Part shown: positions 1 through 7,575 of the stretch, one piece after another
Layout: every line of letters begins with the position of its first letter
Position numbering within the stretch: position 1 is the stretch's first letter
Source of the DNA: JBHOQS01 sp042408875
GTDB lineage: Bacteria > Chloroflexota > UBA11872 > JBHOQS01
NCBI GenBank assembly: GCA_042408875.1
Contig: JBHOQS010000021.1
Span: 1-64,000, forward strand
Direction: 5' to 3'
DNA: 64,000 nt
Translations under genes and position numbers: made by a program
The notes under the pieces: model-generated
Seen by the model: the letters and a program-made list of their open reading frames with translations, nothing else
The model's database searches: none
Told to the model about the DNA's origin: nothing

Positions 1-70
1 GCCTGCTTGCCGGGGGCACCGGCTGCCGGCTATCGCAGCGATTGCCGGCACGAGCCCATGCCCCCATGGA

Positions 71-313
71 TCAGCTTCGATAGTAGGCGGCGTTGGTCTC
101 GATGAAGTGCTTCCACTCGTCCGGCACGGCGTCTTCGGGGAAGATAGCGCTCACCGGGCAGACCGGCTCGCAGGCACCGCAATCGATGCACTCGTCGGGG
201 TTGATGTAGTACTGCTCATCCTCATCAGTCGAGTGGATGCAATCGACCGGGCAGACCTCTACGCACGAGGCATCCTTGGTGCCAATGCACGGCTCGCAGA
301 TTACATAGGGCAT
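71..313 (-). CDS. fdxA: 7Fe ferredoxin ([3Fe-4S][4Fe-4S])
   Basis: Small soluble electron carrier of 80 residues. Nine cysteines fit the seven-iron pattern: C9, C17 and C52 can hold the [3Fe-4S] cluster, and C21, C42, C45 and C48 the [4Fe-4S] cluster (CIDCGACEPVCP in the second half). This spacing is established for Azotobacter-type ferredoxins; the redox partner cannot be told from context. The frame is open further upstream, but the ATG at 313 is chosen because an AGGAGGG Shine-Dalgarno site lies just before it and the family's conserved N-terminus starts with MPYVI. The next gene upstream is also on the minus strand, 248 bases away, so it is probably transcribed alone. Confidence 0.95.
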   Translation of the reverse strand: MPYVICEPCIGTKDASCVEVCPVDCIHSTDEDEQYYINPDECIDCGACEPVCPVSAIFPEDAVPDEWKHFIETNAAYYRS

Positions 314-561
314 TCCCGCGTTCACCCTCCTGTGCGCCTGGGGCGCAGTCTCACCAATGCTGCACGACACCGGCCGGGGCACGCTGCGGCACAGTAATAA
401 CTAGTGCAGTAATAACTACCCTGCAGTAATCCCAGCGTGCTGCCAGCGCGCCGCCCTATGATACGGCAGGCCACCTAGGCGGACAAACTCGCCCCCTACT
501 GCTGACCTGAGCGGCCTGGTCCTCTACGGAGGCAGGCCCGCTCCCCGCGCCTGACTGGCAT
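314..561. other. Intergenic region upstream of the ferredoxin gene with short direct repeats
   Basis: No gene is seen. The 12-base word CAGTAATAACTA occurs twice and is followed by a partial third copy (CAGTAAT) between about 392 and 431. The repeats lie where a ferredoxin promoter should be, but no convincing -35/-10 pair was found. Confidence 0.5.
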
Positions 562-1257
562 TCAAGCGCATGCCTCACTGCAGACGCCGAAGGTAGCGGC
601 CTCTGGCTCCAAGAGGAGGCGCTGGGTGATAAGCGTCAGCGGGCCGGCAGGGCACAGGGCGCGCCGGGCCAAACACTGCATGATGCGGTACACGGCAAGG
701 GCGTCCCCGAGCCAGTCGCTGGCCAACCGCTGCTCCCCGAAGTGCGCGGTCAGGTGGAGCCGGCCCTCAATGCGGGTGGCGAACAAGTGGGAGAGCCCGA
801 CCAATGGGCCTGGCCGGGCAGACGGCGCCTGCCAGGCAACCACCGAGGGCGCGTACCTGCCGGGGCCAAGCTGCTCTGCCAGCCGGAGCAACGCCACGGT
901 GCCGCGGCCGCTCCAGTGCACGCCGTCCTCGCAGGTGCGCACGCCGTGCTGCTCAAGCTGCTCCAGGGCCGCGGCCACACGACCCGCGGTTGACGTCACT
1001 GCGGCAGCGACGGCTGAGCCGGGCACCCATTCCGGGAGTGGAAAGGGCAAGCGCCCGCCTGGCAGCACGATGGCGATGGCGCTCACAGCCAGTTCGGCGC
1101 CTGGCAGGCCCCCGGTAGCGTTCTGACGGCTTGCGCGCAACCGCAGCAGTTCGCGCCAGATCTCCACGAGAGAGTCTCGCTGGATGAGGATACTCCCCAG
1201 GCAGCTTCCAGCTAGCGCCCTCCGATGCTCCAGGGTCTCGATCAGCTCAATGGCCAT
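562..1257 (-). CDS. Thymidylate-synthase-like protein, catalytic Cys apparently missing
   Basis: Protein of 231 residues. The C-terminal half follows the thymidylate synthase pattern: a DGVHW segment near residues 111-115, an LL..A.QL helix, then VVAWQAP near 139-145, a beta strand with SHLF, GRLHLTAHF near 165-173, and a SDW.GDA helix near 180-186. In ThyA the segment after the W.P motif carries the catalytic Pro-Cys; here it reads RPGPLVG near 148-154, with no Cys. By family logic it should not methylate dUMP by the usual mechanism. ATG 1257 is chosen over an upstream in-frame ATG because GGGGAGG precedes it by about seven bases. Function unknown; homology is inferred by eye from short motifs. 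Confidence 0.55.
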   Translation of the reverse strand: MAIELIETLEHRRALAGSCLGSILIQRDSLVEIWRELLRLRASRQNATGGLPGAELAVSAIAIVLPGGRLPFPLPEWVPGSAVAAAVTSTAGRVAAALEQLEQHGVRTCEDGVHWSGRGTVALLRLAEQLGPGRYAPSVVAWQAPSARPGPLVGLSHLFATRIEGRLHLTAHFGEQRLASDWLGDALAVYRIMQCLARRALCPAGPLTLITQRLLLEPEAATFGVCSEACA

Positions 1258-1475
1258 GCCGGTCCTCCCCACAGTGTTCGATATACACAACGCCTGTCTA
1301 GCTCCGCGGTCACGGTTGTTCCACAGCGCGGCTGGCTTTTCCACATCGATCGGTCAGCTTTGATTAACACTACGTAGACGCGGCCATCGATAACCTGTAT
1401 GATTTAGGCAACCTGCTGGGCGCAGGGATCGCGCGCTGGTGCGAGCTGGCCGCGCAGTACGTGAGGCAGGTTGCC

Positions 1476-2006
1476 ATGGATGAGCCGGACGGCGTGCACG
1501 CTGGGAGAGCGCCTGACAGAGGGGAGAGTGGAGACCACGTAGGCGTACGGCTGCGCACGCTGAGAGAGCAGCACGGGTGCTCGCAGGCGGAGCTAGCGCG
1601 GCGCAGCGGGGTACGCCGGACGTATCTGGTTGCGCTTGAGCGCGGGCAGCACGACCCTACACTAGGCACTCTGCAACGCCTGGCTAGAGGGCTGGGCATG
1701 GACGTGGCCGATCTGGTGCGCGCCCTGGCAGGCGAGCCGTTCACCGATCCGGCCATGCCGCTACACCAGCGCCTCGTGTTGCGGCGCCGGGCAGTGGAGC
1801 CAGTGCAGCGGCGCTTCGCCCAACGCGCGAGCATCGATCCGCCGCTGCTCTCAGCCCTGGAGAGCGGCCGGAACGACAACCCGCGGCTTTCCACGCTGCG
1901 TGCGCTGGCCCGCGGGCTCTACTGCTGTCCGAGCGAGCTCGTGCGGGACCTGCCCTCCGAGGTCTCTTCGACAGCTAGGGATGCTGCGGAGGGAGAGCAG
2001 CGCTGA
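1476..2006 (+). CDS. XRE-family regulator with two helix-turn-helix domains
   Basis: About 176 residues with two Cro/CI-type HTH units in tandem. The first is clear (VRLRTLREQHGCSQAELARR, then the recognition helix RTYLVALERGQ). The second is more diverged (LRRRAVEPVQRRFAQRA, then PPLLSALESGR and LSTLRALARGL). Two HTHs in one chain suggest binding of a half-site pair as a monomer, or a degenerate second domain; this is inference. A GTG at 1461 is an alternative start; ATG 1476 has AGGCAGG nearby. It is divergent from the thymidylate-synthase-like gene across about 220 bases and may regulate it. Its stop lies 11 bases from the stop of convergent glpK. Confidence 0.8.
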   Translation: MDEPDGVHAGRAPDRGESGDHVGVRLRTLREQHGCSQAELARRSGVRRTYLVALERGQHDPTLGTLQRLARGLGMDVADLVRALAGEPFTDPAMPLHQRLVLRRRAVEPVQRRFAQRASIDPPLLSALESGRNDNPRLSTLRALARGLYCCPSELVRDLPSEVSSTARDAAEGEQR

Positions 2007-2017
2007 GGGGCGCGCTG

Positions 2018-3517
2018 CTACGGTGCCGCCCACTGCCTCGCGCGCTCGACAGCGCGGCGCCAGCCGGTATAGAGTCGTTCGCGCTCGTCCACAGGCATGG
2101 CCGGCACGAACCGGCGCTGCTCCTGCCACAGGGCGGTGATCTCCGCCTGCGAGCGCCACACGCCAGTGGCGAGCCCGGCCAGAAATGCTGCGCCCAGCGC
2201 CGTCGTCTCCACGACCGCCGGCCGGACAACCGGTATGCCGAGCTGATCCGCCTGGAATTGTAAAAGGAAACTGTTTTCCACCGCGCCGCCATCGACGCGC
2301 AGCTCCGCGGGCGGTGCCCCGGCGTCGGCGGCCATCGCCTCGACGACGTCCCGCACCTGGTAGGCAATCGATTCGAGCGCTGCACGGACGAGGTGCGCGC
2401 GGGACGTGCCGCGCGTCAGGCCGACAATGACGCCGCGTGCCGTGGCGTCCCAGTAGGGCGCGCCCAGCCCGACAAAGGCCGGCACGAGATACACGCCAGC
2501 GGTGTCCGGCACCGCGCGAGCGAGGTCCTCGCTCTGCGCGGCGCTCTGAAGGAGGCCGAGCTCGTCGCGCAGCCATTGCACCACTGCGCCGCCGACGAAG
2601 ACGCTGCCCTCCAGAGCGTACTCGAGACGGCCGGCTCTGCCCAGGCGCCAGGCCACTGTGGTCAGCAGGCCGTTCCGTGAGGACACTGCCCGTTCGCCCG
2701 TGTGCATGAGCAGGAAGCAACCGGTACCGTAGGTAGTCTTGAGCATGCCGGGGGCAAAGCAGGCCTGGCCGAAGAGCGCGGCCTGCTGGTCTCCGGCGAT
2801 GCCTGCGATTGGGATGCCGCGGCCGAACGGCGGCACATCCGCCGTCTCACCGTAGATCTCCGACGAGGAGCGCACCTCGGGGAGCAGTGCGTCGGGGATA
2901 CCGAGCGCCGCCAGGAGTTCACCGCTCCAGGCGCCCTGCTGCAGGTCGAACAGCATCGTGCGGGAAGCGTTCGATGGATCGGTCGCGTGGACCCGGCCGC
3001 CGGTGAGGTTCCACAGCAGCCAGCTATCCACGGTGCCAAAGGCAAGCTCCCCAGCCTCAGCGCGAGTGCGCAGCTCCGGGAAGTGCTCCAGGAGCCATTG
3101 CAGCTTCGTGGCCGAGAAATACGGATCGACCACCAGGCCGGTGAGCTGGTGGATGCGCTCAGCCAGACCCTCCGCGCGCAGCCGGGCACACTGCGGCTCC
3201 GAGCGTCGGCATTGCCAGACGATCGCATTGTGCACGGGACGCCCGCTGGCCCGCTCCCACACCACAGTGGTCTCGCGCTGGTTGGTAAGCCCGATCGCCA
3301 CCGGCCGACCGCCAGCAGCCGCCAGCGCGTCAGTAGCGGCCTGCAATGCGGAGTGCCACAGTTCGTTGGGGTCATGCTCGACCCAGCCCGGCTGTGGGTA
3401 TCGCTGGCGGATCGGTACATACCCGCGGCCGCGCACGCGCCCGTCACGCCCTATAGCAAGCGCGGTTGTCCCGGTCGTCCCCTGATCGATCGCCACCACC
3501 ACGGCATCGTGCTGCAT
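2018..3517 (-). CDS. glpK: Glycerol kinase
   Basis: FGGY-family kinase of 499 residues, the usual length for GlpK, making sn-glycerol 3-phosphate from glycerol and ATP in the cytoplasm. N-terminal ATPase motif DQGTTGTTALAIGRDG, the substrate region NQRETTVVWERASG, GIAGDQQAALFGQ in the middle, and the C-terminal signature GLTRGTSRAHLVRAALESIA are all present. Start ATG 3517 has AGGAG about 12 bases upstream. No glpF or glpD is adjacent, so it stands alone between convergent and divergent neighbours. On the opposite strand TTGACA (3521-3526) sits just outside the start; it could serve the downstream plus-strand gene but its -10 partner is weakly spaced. Confidence 0.96.
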   Translation of the reverse strand: MQHDAVVVAIDQGTTGTTALAIGRDGRVRGRGYVPIRQRYPQPGWVEHDPNELWHSALQAATDALAAAGGRPVAIGLTNQRETTVVWERASGRPVHNAIVWQCRRSEPQCARLRAEGLAERIHQLTGLVVDPYFSATKLQWLLEHFPELRTRAEAGELAFGTVDSWLLWNLTGGRVHATDPSNASRTMLFDLQQGAWSGELLAALGIPDALLPEVRSSSEIYGETADVPPFGRGIPIAGIAGDQQAALFGQACFAPGMLKTTYGTGCFLLMHTGERAVSSRNGLLTTVAWRLGRAGRLEYALEGSVFVGGAVVQWLRDELGLLQSAAQSEDLARAVPDTAGVYLVPAFVGLGAPYWDATARGVIVGLTRGTSRAHLVRAALESIAYQVRDVVEAMAADAGAPPAELRVDGGAVENSFLLQFQADQLGIPVVRPAVVETTALGAAFLAGLATGVWRSQAEITALWQEQRRFVPAMPVDERERLYTGWRRAVERARQWAAP

Positions 3518-3806
3518 GTGTTGACACTCCTGGCTAAGCTCTATAGAGAACAGTTAACGTTCTTGTGCACCATACAACAGACAACCTGATGGCTGTCCTG
3601 CGCCAGCCTGTGTGGCGCGGCGAATGGCAAAACACGATGCCTGGCGACGCACGTGGAACGCCTGGCTTGACTCCAGGCGCCGCGCCACGTATCGTGCAGG
3701 CACGCGGAGACGTTTCGCTGGCGAGCTCACGATACTGAGTGCACCGATAGCAAGCTCAGCAGTGAGCTCACTGAGATCATGGAGCGGAGGAGCACTACCC
3801 ACCGAC

Positions 3807-5177
3807 ATGCCCCGAGAAGAGCTTGCTGATCTGCGCCGCAGTCTGGCTTTACTGGATGGCGCGTTGATGCGCCTTCTAGCCGAACGTATTCATCTTACAC
3901 GAAGACTAGCCCAGATGGGGGAACCGCGCACTGCAGTGGAAAGCGTGGCCGGGCTTGAGACCCAGGCCGAGGCTGTTGGTCTGCGCACCGCCTTTGCCCG
4001 TCAGCTCTGGAGCCTGCTCGATTACGAGGCCGCCATGCCCCAGCGCGGCCCCTCCCCAACCGCGGTGCTCTCTGACTCGATCGGCCGCATCGAGAGCTCA
4101 GGCATCCGCCGGGCGTTCGACCTCGGCGCGAAGCTCGCCAATCCCATCAATTTCTCCATCGGGCAGCCGGACTTCGCTGTGCCGCGGCCGGTCCTGGAGG
4201 CAGCGCACCGCGCCATTGACGAGGGCCTGAACCGGTACACACCGACGCAGGGGTTGGAATTGCTGCGGGTCAAGGTCGCCCAGAAGCTGGCCCGCGAAAA
4301 CAACATTCACGTGCAGCCAGATGATGTGCTGATCACCTCAGGTACATCCGGCGGGATTTTCCTCGCGCTGGCTGCCATTCTGAACCCGGGCGACGAGCTC
4401 GTTCTGCCGGACCCGTACTTTGTGATGTATCCTCAGCTCGCTAGCTTTCTAGGGGCGCGGCCAGTGCTCGTGGACACCTATCCTGATTTCCGGCTTGACC
4501 CGCAGAAGATCGAGGCAGCCCTGTCGCCGCGCACGAAAGCCATCGTCGTCAACAGCCCCAGCAATCCAACCGGCACAGTGTATACCGAAGAAGAGCTGCG
4601 TGAGGTCGTGCGCATCGCTGAGCGACGAGGGGTGCTGATTATCTCGGACGAAATCTACGAGCGCTTCATCTATGATGGCATCAGGCCATTTAGCCCCGGC
4701 AGCATCTATCCGAACACGATCACGCTGAACGGCTTCTCTAAGAGCCACGCCCTCACCGGCTGGCGTGTTGGCTACGCCGTGGGGCCGCAGCCGATCATCG
4801 AGAAGATGAAGGAACTGCAGCAGTACACCTTCGTGTGCGCGCCGTCGTTTGCGCAGGTTGCTGCTGCTGTCGCCCTGGATACGCCGACCGACGCCGAGAT
4901 CGCGGCGTACCGGCGCAAGCGTGATCTCATCTACGAAGGGCTGCGCGAATGTTTTGAGGTCACGAAGCCAGCCGGCGCCTTCTACATCATGCCCAAGGTG
5001 GACGATGCCGACTGCACCCGCTTCGTTGAGCACGCCATTGCGCGAAATGTCATTACTGTCCCGGGCGGTGTCTTTTCGGCACAGAATACCCATGTGCGTA
5101 TTTCCTTTGCTACCTCCGATGATGCGATCCGCAAGGGAGTGGAGATCCTGTGCGCGCTGAAACGAGAGCTCAGATAA
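3807..5177 (+). CDS. Class I aminotransferase with N-terminal chorismate-mutase-like domain
   Basis: Protein of about 456 residues. Residues 1-75 resemble the AroQ chorismate mutase helix bundle (LRRSLALLDGALMRLLAERI, then a helix ending in LLDYEAAMPQ). The remainder is a PLP fold-type I aminotransferase: FSIGQPDF, the cofactor-anchoring stretch SGTSGGIFLAL, NSPSNPTGTVY, SDEIYE and the Schiff-base lysine in GFSKSHALTGWRVGY. The catalytic Lys and Asp-x-x-Arg expected in AroQ are not evident, so the N-domain may be regulatory or scaffolding. Plausible role: aromatic (prephenate, phenylpyruvate or aspartate) transamination. The frame opens at 3612, but ATG 3807 follows GGAGCGGAGGAG and begins where the mutase-like homology starts. 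Confidence 0.85.
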   Translation: MPREELADLRRSLALLDGALMRLLAERIHLTRRLAQMGEPRTAVESVAGLETQAEAVGLRTAFARQLWSLLDYEAAMPQRGPSPTAVLSDSIGRIESSGIRRAFDLGAKLANPINFSIGQPDFAVPRPVLEAAHRAIDEGLNRYTPTQGLELLRVKVAQKLARENNIHVQPDDVLITSGTSGGIFLALAAILNPGDELVLPDPYFVMYPQLASFLGARPVLVDTYPDFRLDPQKIEAALSPRTKAIVVNSPSNPTGTVYTEEELREVVRIAERRGVLIISDEIYERFIYDGIRPFSPGSIYPNTITLNGFSKSHALTGWRVGYAVGPQPIIEKMKELQQYTFVCAPSFAQVAAAVALDTPTDAEIAAYRRKRDLIYEGLRECFEVTKPAGAFYIMPKVDDADCTRFVEHAIARNVITVPGGVFSAQNTHVRISFATSDDAIRKGVEILCALKRELR

Positions 5178-5226
5178 ACGAAAGGCAAGCAGGCGAGCGC
5201 GTGTAAGCGCCAACGTAACTATCGGT

Positions 5227-5260
5227 AGTCGCTAGTGATTATCGATAATCACTAGCGACT
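5227..5260. promoter_or_regulatory. Perfect 34-bp palindrome (operator or terminator)
   Basis: The sequence is its own reverse complement over 34 bases, centred on ATCGAT between 5243 and 5244, each arm being AGTCGCTAGTGATTATC. It lies 49 bases after the aminotransferase stop and 67 bases before the TIM-barrel gene start. There is no U-tract, so an intrinsic terminator is not assured. A TACTAT hexamer at 5263-5268 could be a -10 element, which would place the dyad over the -35 region as an operator. Confidence 0.6.
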
Positions 5261-5280
5261 GTTACTATCCACTTTGCGCG

Positions 5281-5312
5281 ATCAAGCCACCCACCAATCA
5301 AGCCACCCACCA
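5281..5312 (+). repeat. Two tandem 16-bp direct repeats
   Basis: ATCAAGCCACCCACCA occurs twice without a gap (5281-5296 and 5297-5312), immediately before the ribosome-binding region of the TIM-barrel gene. It looks like a recent slippage duplication in the leader. Confidence 0.8.
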
Positions 5313-5327
5313 AGGAGCAGAGGCGGG

Positions 5328-6518
5328 ATGAGTACCAGGACGCACGCAACCATGTGGATCTATGTCTGGGACCTGCTCGACGAAGGCGTGGACGCCGTGC
5401 TGCGCCGCCTCCAGGAGGAGGTCGGGCTGGATGCGATCAGCGTGGCCACCAGCTATCACACTGTGGCGCATCTGCGGCTGCACAGCCCGGCCGGACGCTG
5501 GTTCGTTGCCCATGATGCTGCAGTGTACTTCCGCCCTGCGCCGGAGCTTTGGCAGGGGCTGCGGCTCCAGCCCAACGTCAGCGCGCTGGCTCGCGAACGG
5601 AACCCGCTCACCGAGATCTGCGCTGCTGCCGAGCGCCGGGGGCTGCGGGTCATCTCATGGACGGTGTGCCTGCACAACACGTACCTCGGCCGCACCTACC
5701 CCGACTGCGCCGTACAGAATGCCTACGCCGATGTGCTTACCTCAGACCTGTGCCCGGCGAATCCTGATGTACGCGCGTATGTCACCACGCTGGCCCGCGA
5801 TCTCTCCTCGAACTACCCGCTAGCAGCACTGGAGCTCGAGTCCATCGGCTACAGCGGCTGGGCGCACTTCCACGGGCATGAGAAGATCGGCTTTGATCTC
5901 GGCCCGGCCGGACGATTCCTGCTGGAGCTGTGTTTTTGCCCGCACTGTCGTCAGCGCGGGCAGGCACGCGGCGTGGACGTGGCGCGTCTGCAACAGGAGG
6001 TGCGCGCGACGTTGGACGAGGCCTTCGCTCGCGGGGCGCCTGTGACAGCCTCAGTGGACGGCTTGATCGCGCAGCTGCCTGGCCTACGGGTGTACCTCGA
6101 GGCCCGCGAGGAGACGGTGACGACCCTCGTGCGAGAAGTACGGGCCGCTAGCCGCTGTCCCATCCGCACGATCTACCTGGGGCCCTGGCACACCACCGGC
6201 GGGAACTCACGCGCCCTCGTGCAAGAGAGTGAGAGTATCGACGTGCTGGCCTACACCTCCGTTGCCGAGCAGGTGCGTCGCACCGCGCGCAGTGTGCTCG
6301 AGGAGATGGGGCCGGAAGGCTCGCCTGACCGCCTGCTGGTCGGTCTTCAGGCCTATCCGCCGCATGCGACGAGCGCCGAAGTGCTCGTCGCCAACGTCCG
6401 CGCCGCTCTGGAGCTGGGCGTGCGCCGCTTCTCGTTCTACAACTACGGCATCATGCCGCTGCCGTGCCTGGGGTGGGTCACCGAGGCCCTGCGCGCCATT
6501 CGGTCCGCCGGGTCCTAG
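5328..6518 (+). CDS. Uncharacterised TIM-barrel protein, glycoside-hydrolase-like
   Basis: About 396 residues with alternating beta strands and helices suggestive of a TIM barrel. Features include WIYVWDLLDEG at the N-terminus, LELESIGYSGWAHFHGHEK (possible acidic active-site strand), the zinc-like LCFCPHCRQRG cluster, and a late LVGLQAYPPHATSAE segment followed by SFYNYGIMP. CFCPHC-type motifs occur in uncharacterised glycosidase-like barrels (family knowledge, from memory), so sugar hydrolysis is possible but unproven. No signal peptide is visible, so it is cytoplasmic. ATG 5328 is preceded by an AAGGAG site; an upstream in-frame start at 5274 would translate the repeats. It is followed 45 bases later by a GNAT gene, probably co-transcribed. 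Confidence 0.6.
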   Translation: MSTRTHATMWIYVWDLLDEGVDAVLRRLQEEVGLDAISVATSYHTVAHLRLHSPAGRWFVAHDAAVYFRPAPELWQGLRLQPNVSALARERNPLTEICAAAERRGLRVISWTVCLHNTYLGRTYPDCAVQNAYADVLTSDLCPANPDVRAYVTTLARDLSSNYPLAALELESIGYSGWAHFHGHEKIGFDLGPAGRFLLELCFCPHCRQRGQARGVDVARLQQEVRATLDEAFARGAPVTASVDGLIAQLPGLRVYLEAREETVTTLVREVRAASRCPIRTIYLGPWHTTGGNSRALVQESESIDVLAYTSVAEQVRRTARSVLEEMGPEGSPDRLLVGLQAYPPHATSAEVLVANVRAALELGVRRFSFYNYGIMPLPCLGWVTEALRAIRSAGS

Positions 6519-6563
6519 GGCGCGACAGGCACGAGCACTGCTTTCCCCGCTGGAGGAAAAGGC

Positions 6564-7157
6564 ATGCACAACACCCTCGGAACACCCCCTGGCGCAGCCC
6601 CTTCTGCACCGGCTGCGGCGTCTCCGCGGCAGCTCGCAATGCTGCGGCCGCACCTACGTGAGCTCCCACCTCATGAAGGGATCGTGCTACCGCCGGGGTA
6701 TGCTATCCGCACCTACCGCCCCGGCGACGAAGCCGCATGGGCTGAGATCATGAACACTGGCATTGGCTCGGGCTGGACGGCTGAGCGCGTCGTGAAGGAG
6801 CTCACTGGTCTGCCGCAGTTCGACCCGCAGGGGTTGTTCTTCATCACCCATGAAGGCCATCCAATCGCTACCGCGTGCGCTTGGCGCGAGAGCCCGGCGG
6901 AGCACGAGCATGGCATTTTACATATGGTGTGCGCGCTCCCGGAGCACCGCGGCCACCGCTTCGGCTACGTGGTGTCGCTGTGCGTGCTCTGGTACTTCGC
7001 CGAGCGCGGCTTTGTCGACTGCCGGCTTCTCACCGACGACTGGCGCCTCGCCGCGATCAAGACATATCTGGAGCTGGGCTTTCAGCCGGTCTATTTTGAC
7101 GAGCTCCATCGCCAGCGCTGGCGCGCCGTGGGGGAGAAGCTGGGGCGAGCGCTGTAA
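6564..7157 (+). CDS. GNAT-family N-acetyltransferase
   Basis: Protein of 197 residues with a Pro/Ala-rich N-terminus of about 40 residues and a single GNAT fold. AIRTYRPGDEAAWAEI is strand 1 and helix 1, GHPIATACAW is strand 4, and the acetyl-CoA pyrophosphate loop is in VCALPEHRGHRFGYVVSLCV (motif A). The ending YLELGFQPVYFDE is the usual motif B. The acceptor is unknown. The preceding TIM-barrel gene ends 45 bases upstream and a GGAGGAAAAGGC ribosome site precedes the ATG, so the two probably form an operon, perhaps acting on the same sugar or sugar derivative; that link is inference. Confidence 0.85.
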   Translation: MHNTLGTPPGAAPSAPAAASPRQLAMLRPHLRELPPHEGIVLPPGYAIRTYRPGDEAAWAEIMNTGIGSGWTAERVVKELTGLPQFDPQGLFFITHEGHPIATACAWRESPAEHEHGILHMVCALPEHRGHRFGYVVSLCVLWYFAERGFVDCRLLTDDWRLAAIKTYLELGFQPVYFDELHRQRWRAVGEKLGRAL

Positions 7158-7575
7158 TGGGGCATGAGCTTATCCCCGGCCCCCCTGAAAGGAGAGGGGA
7201 GCGGGGAGGGGCCGGGGTGGAGTCTCCCTACTGCGTGCTGCGCAGAGACGCTCCTGGGCCAGGGCCCGACCGGCACCTGCCGAGCGCTGCGCGTGTCCGC
7301 TCGAGCTTTCCTCCCTGTGCCAGGCCAGAGCGGACCGCTCCCTGCCAGTTGTCCCGCACCTTGCCCGCCCCAGGCTTTCCTCCCCGCATGCGGGGAGGGG
7401 GTCGCCTACTGTGTAGTGCGTCGTGTACCTATGTAAGTCGTGTAAGTCGTGCAAGAAGACCCAGCAGCACTCACTCCACCGGGCCACGAGCACCGGCCGT
7501 CATGCACCTGTCCGTGCCTTAAGCTCCCCTCCCTGTGTCGGGGAGGGGCCAGGGGAGGGGTCTCTTCCCCGCCGC
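7158..7575. repeat. Convergent intergenic region filled with GC-rich inverted repeats
   Basis: No gene is seen in these 418 bases between two convergent genes. It contains several hairpin-forming units: CCCCGGCCCC (7174-7183) pairing with GGGGCCGGGG (7208-7217); the perfect palindrome CCTCCCCGCATGCGGGGAGG at 7379-7398; and CCCCTCCCTG...GGGGAGGGG at 7526-7548. A nine-base word TGTAAGTCG is repeated at 7434-7451. The GGGGAGGGG arms recur near 21.2 kb and probably belong to a dispersed palindromic repeat family. They could also act as bidirectional terminators. Confidence 0.65.

Noticed and set aside
1370..1894. Minus-strand open frame opposite the double-HTH regulator
   Set aside because: Arg/Ser-rich shadow of a clearly coding plus-strand gene; no family motif.
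7158..7575. Possible CRISPR or small RNA in the repeat-rich convergent gap
   Set aside because: Repeats are inverted, unequal in spacing and have no regular spacers; no promoter was evident.
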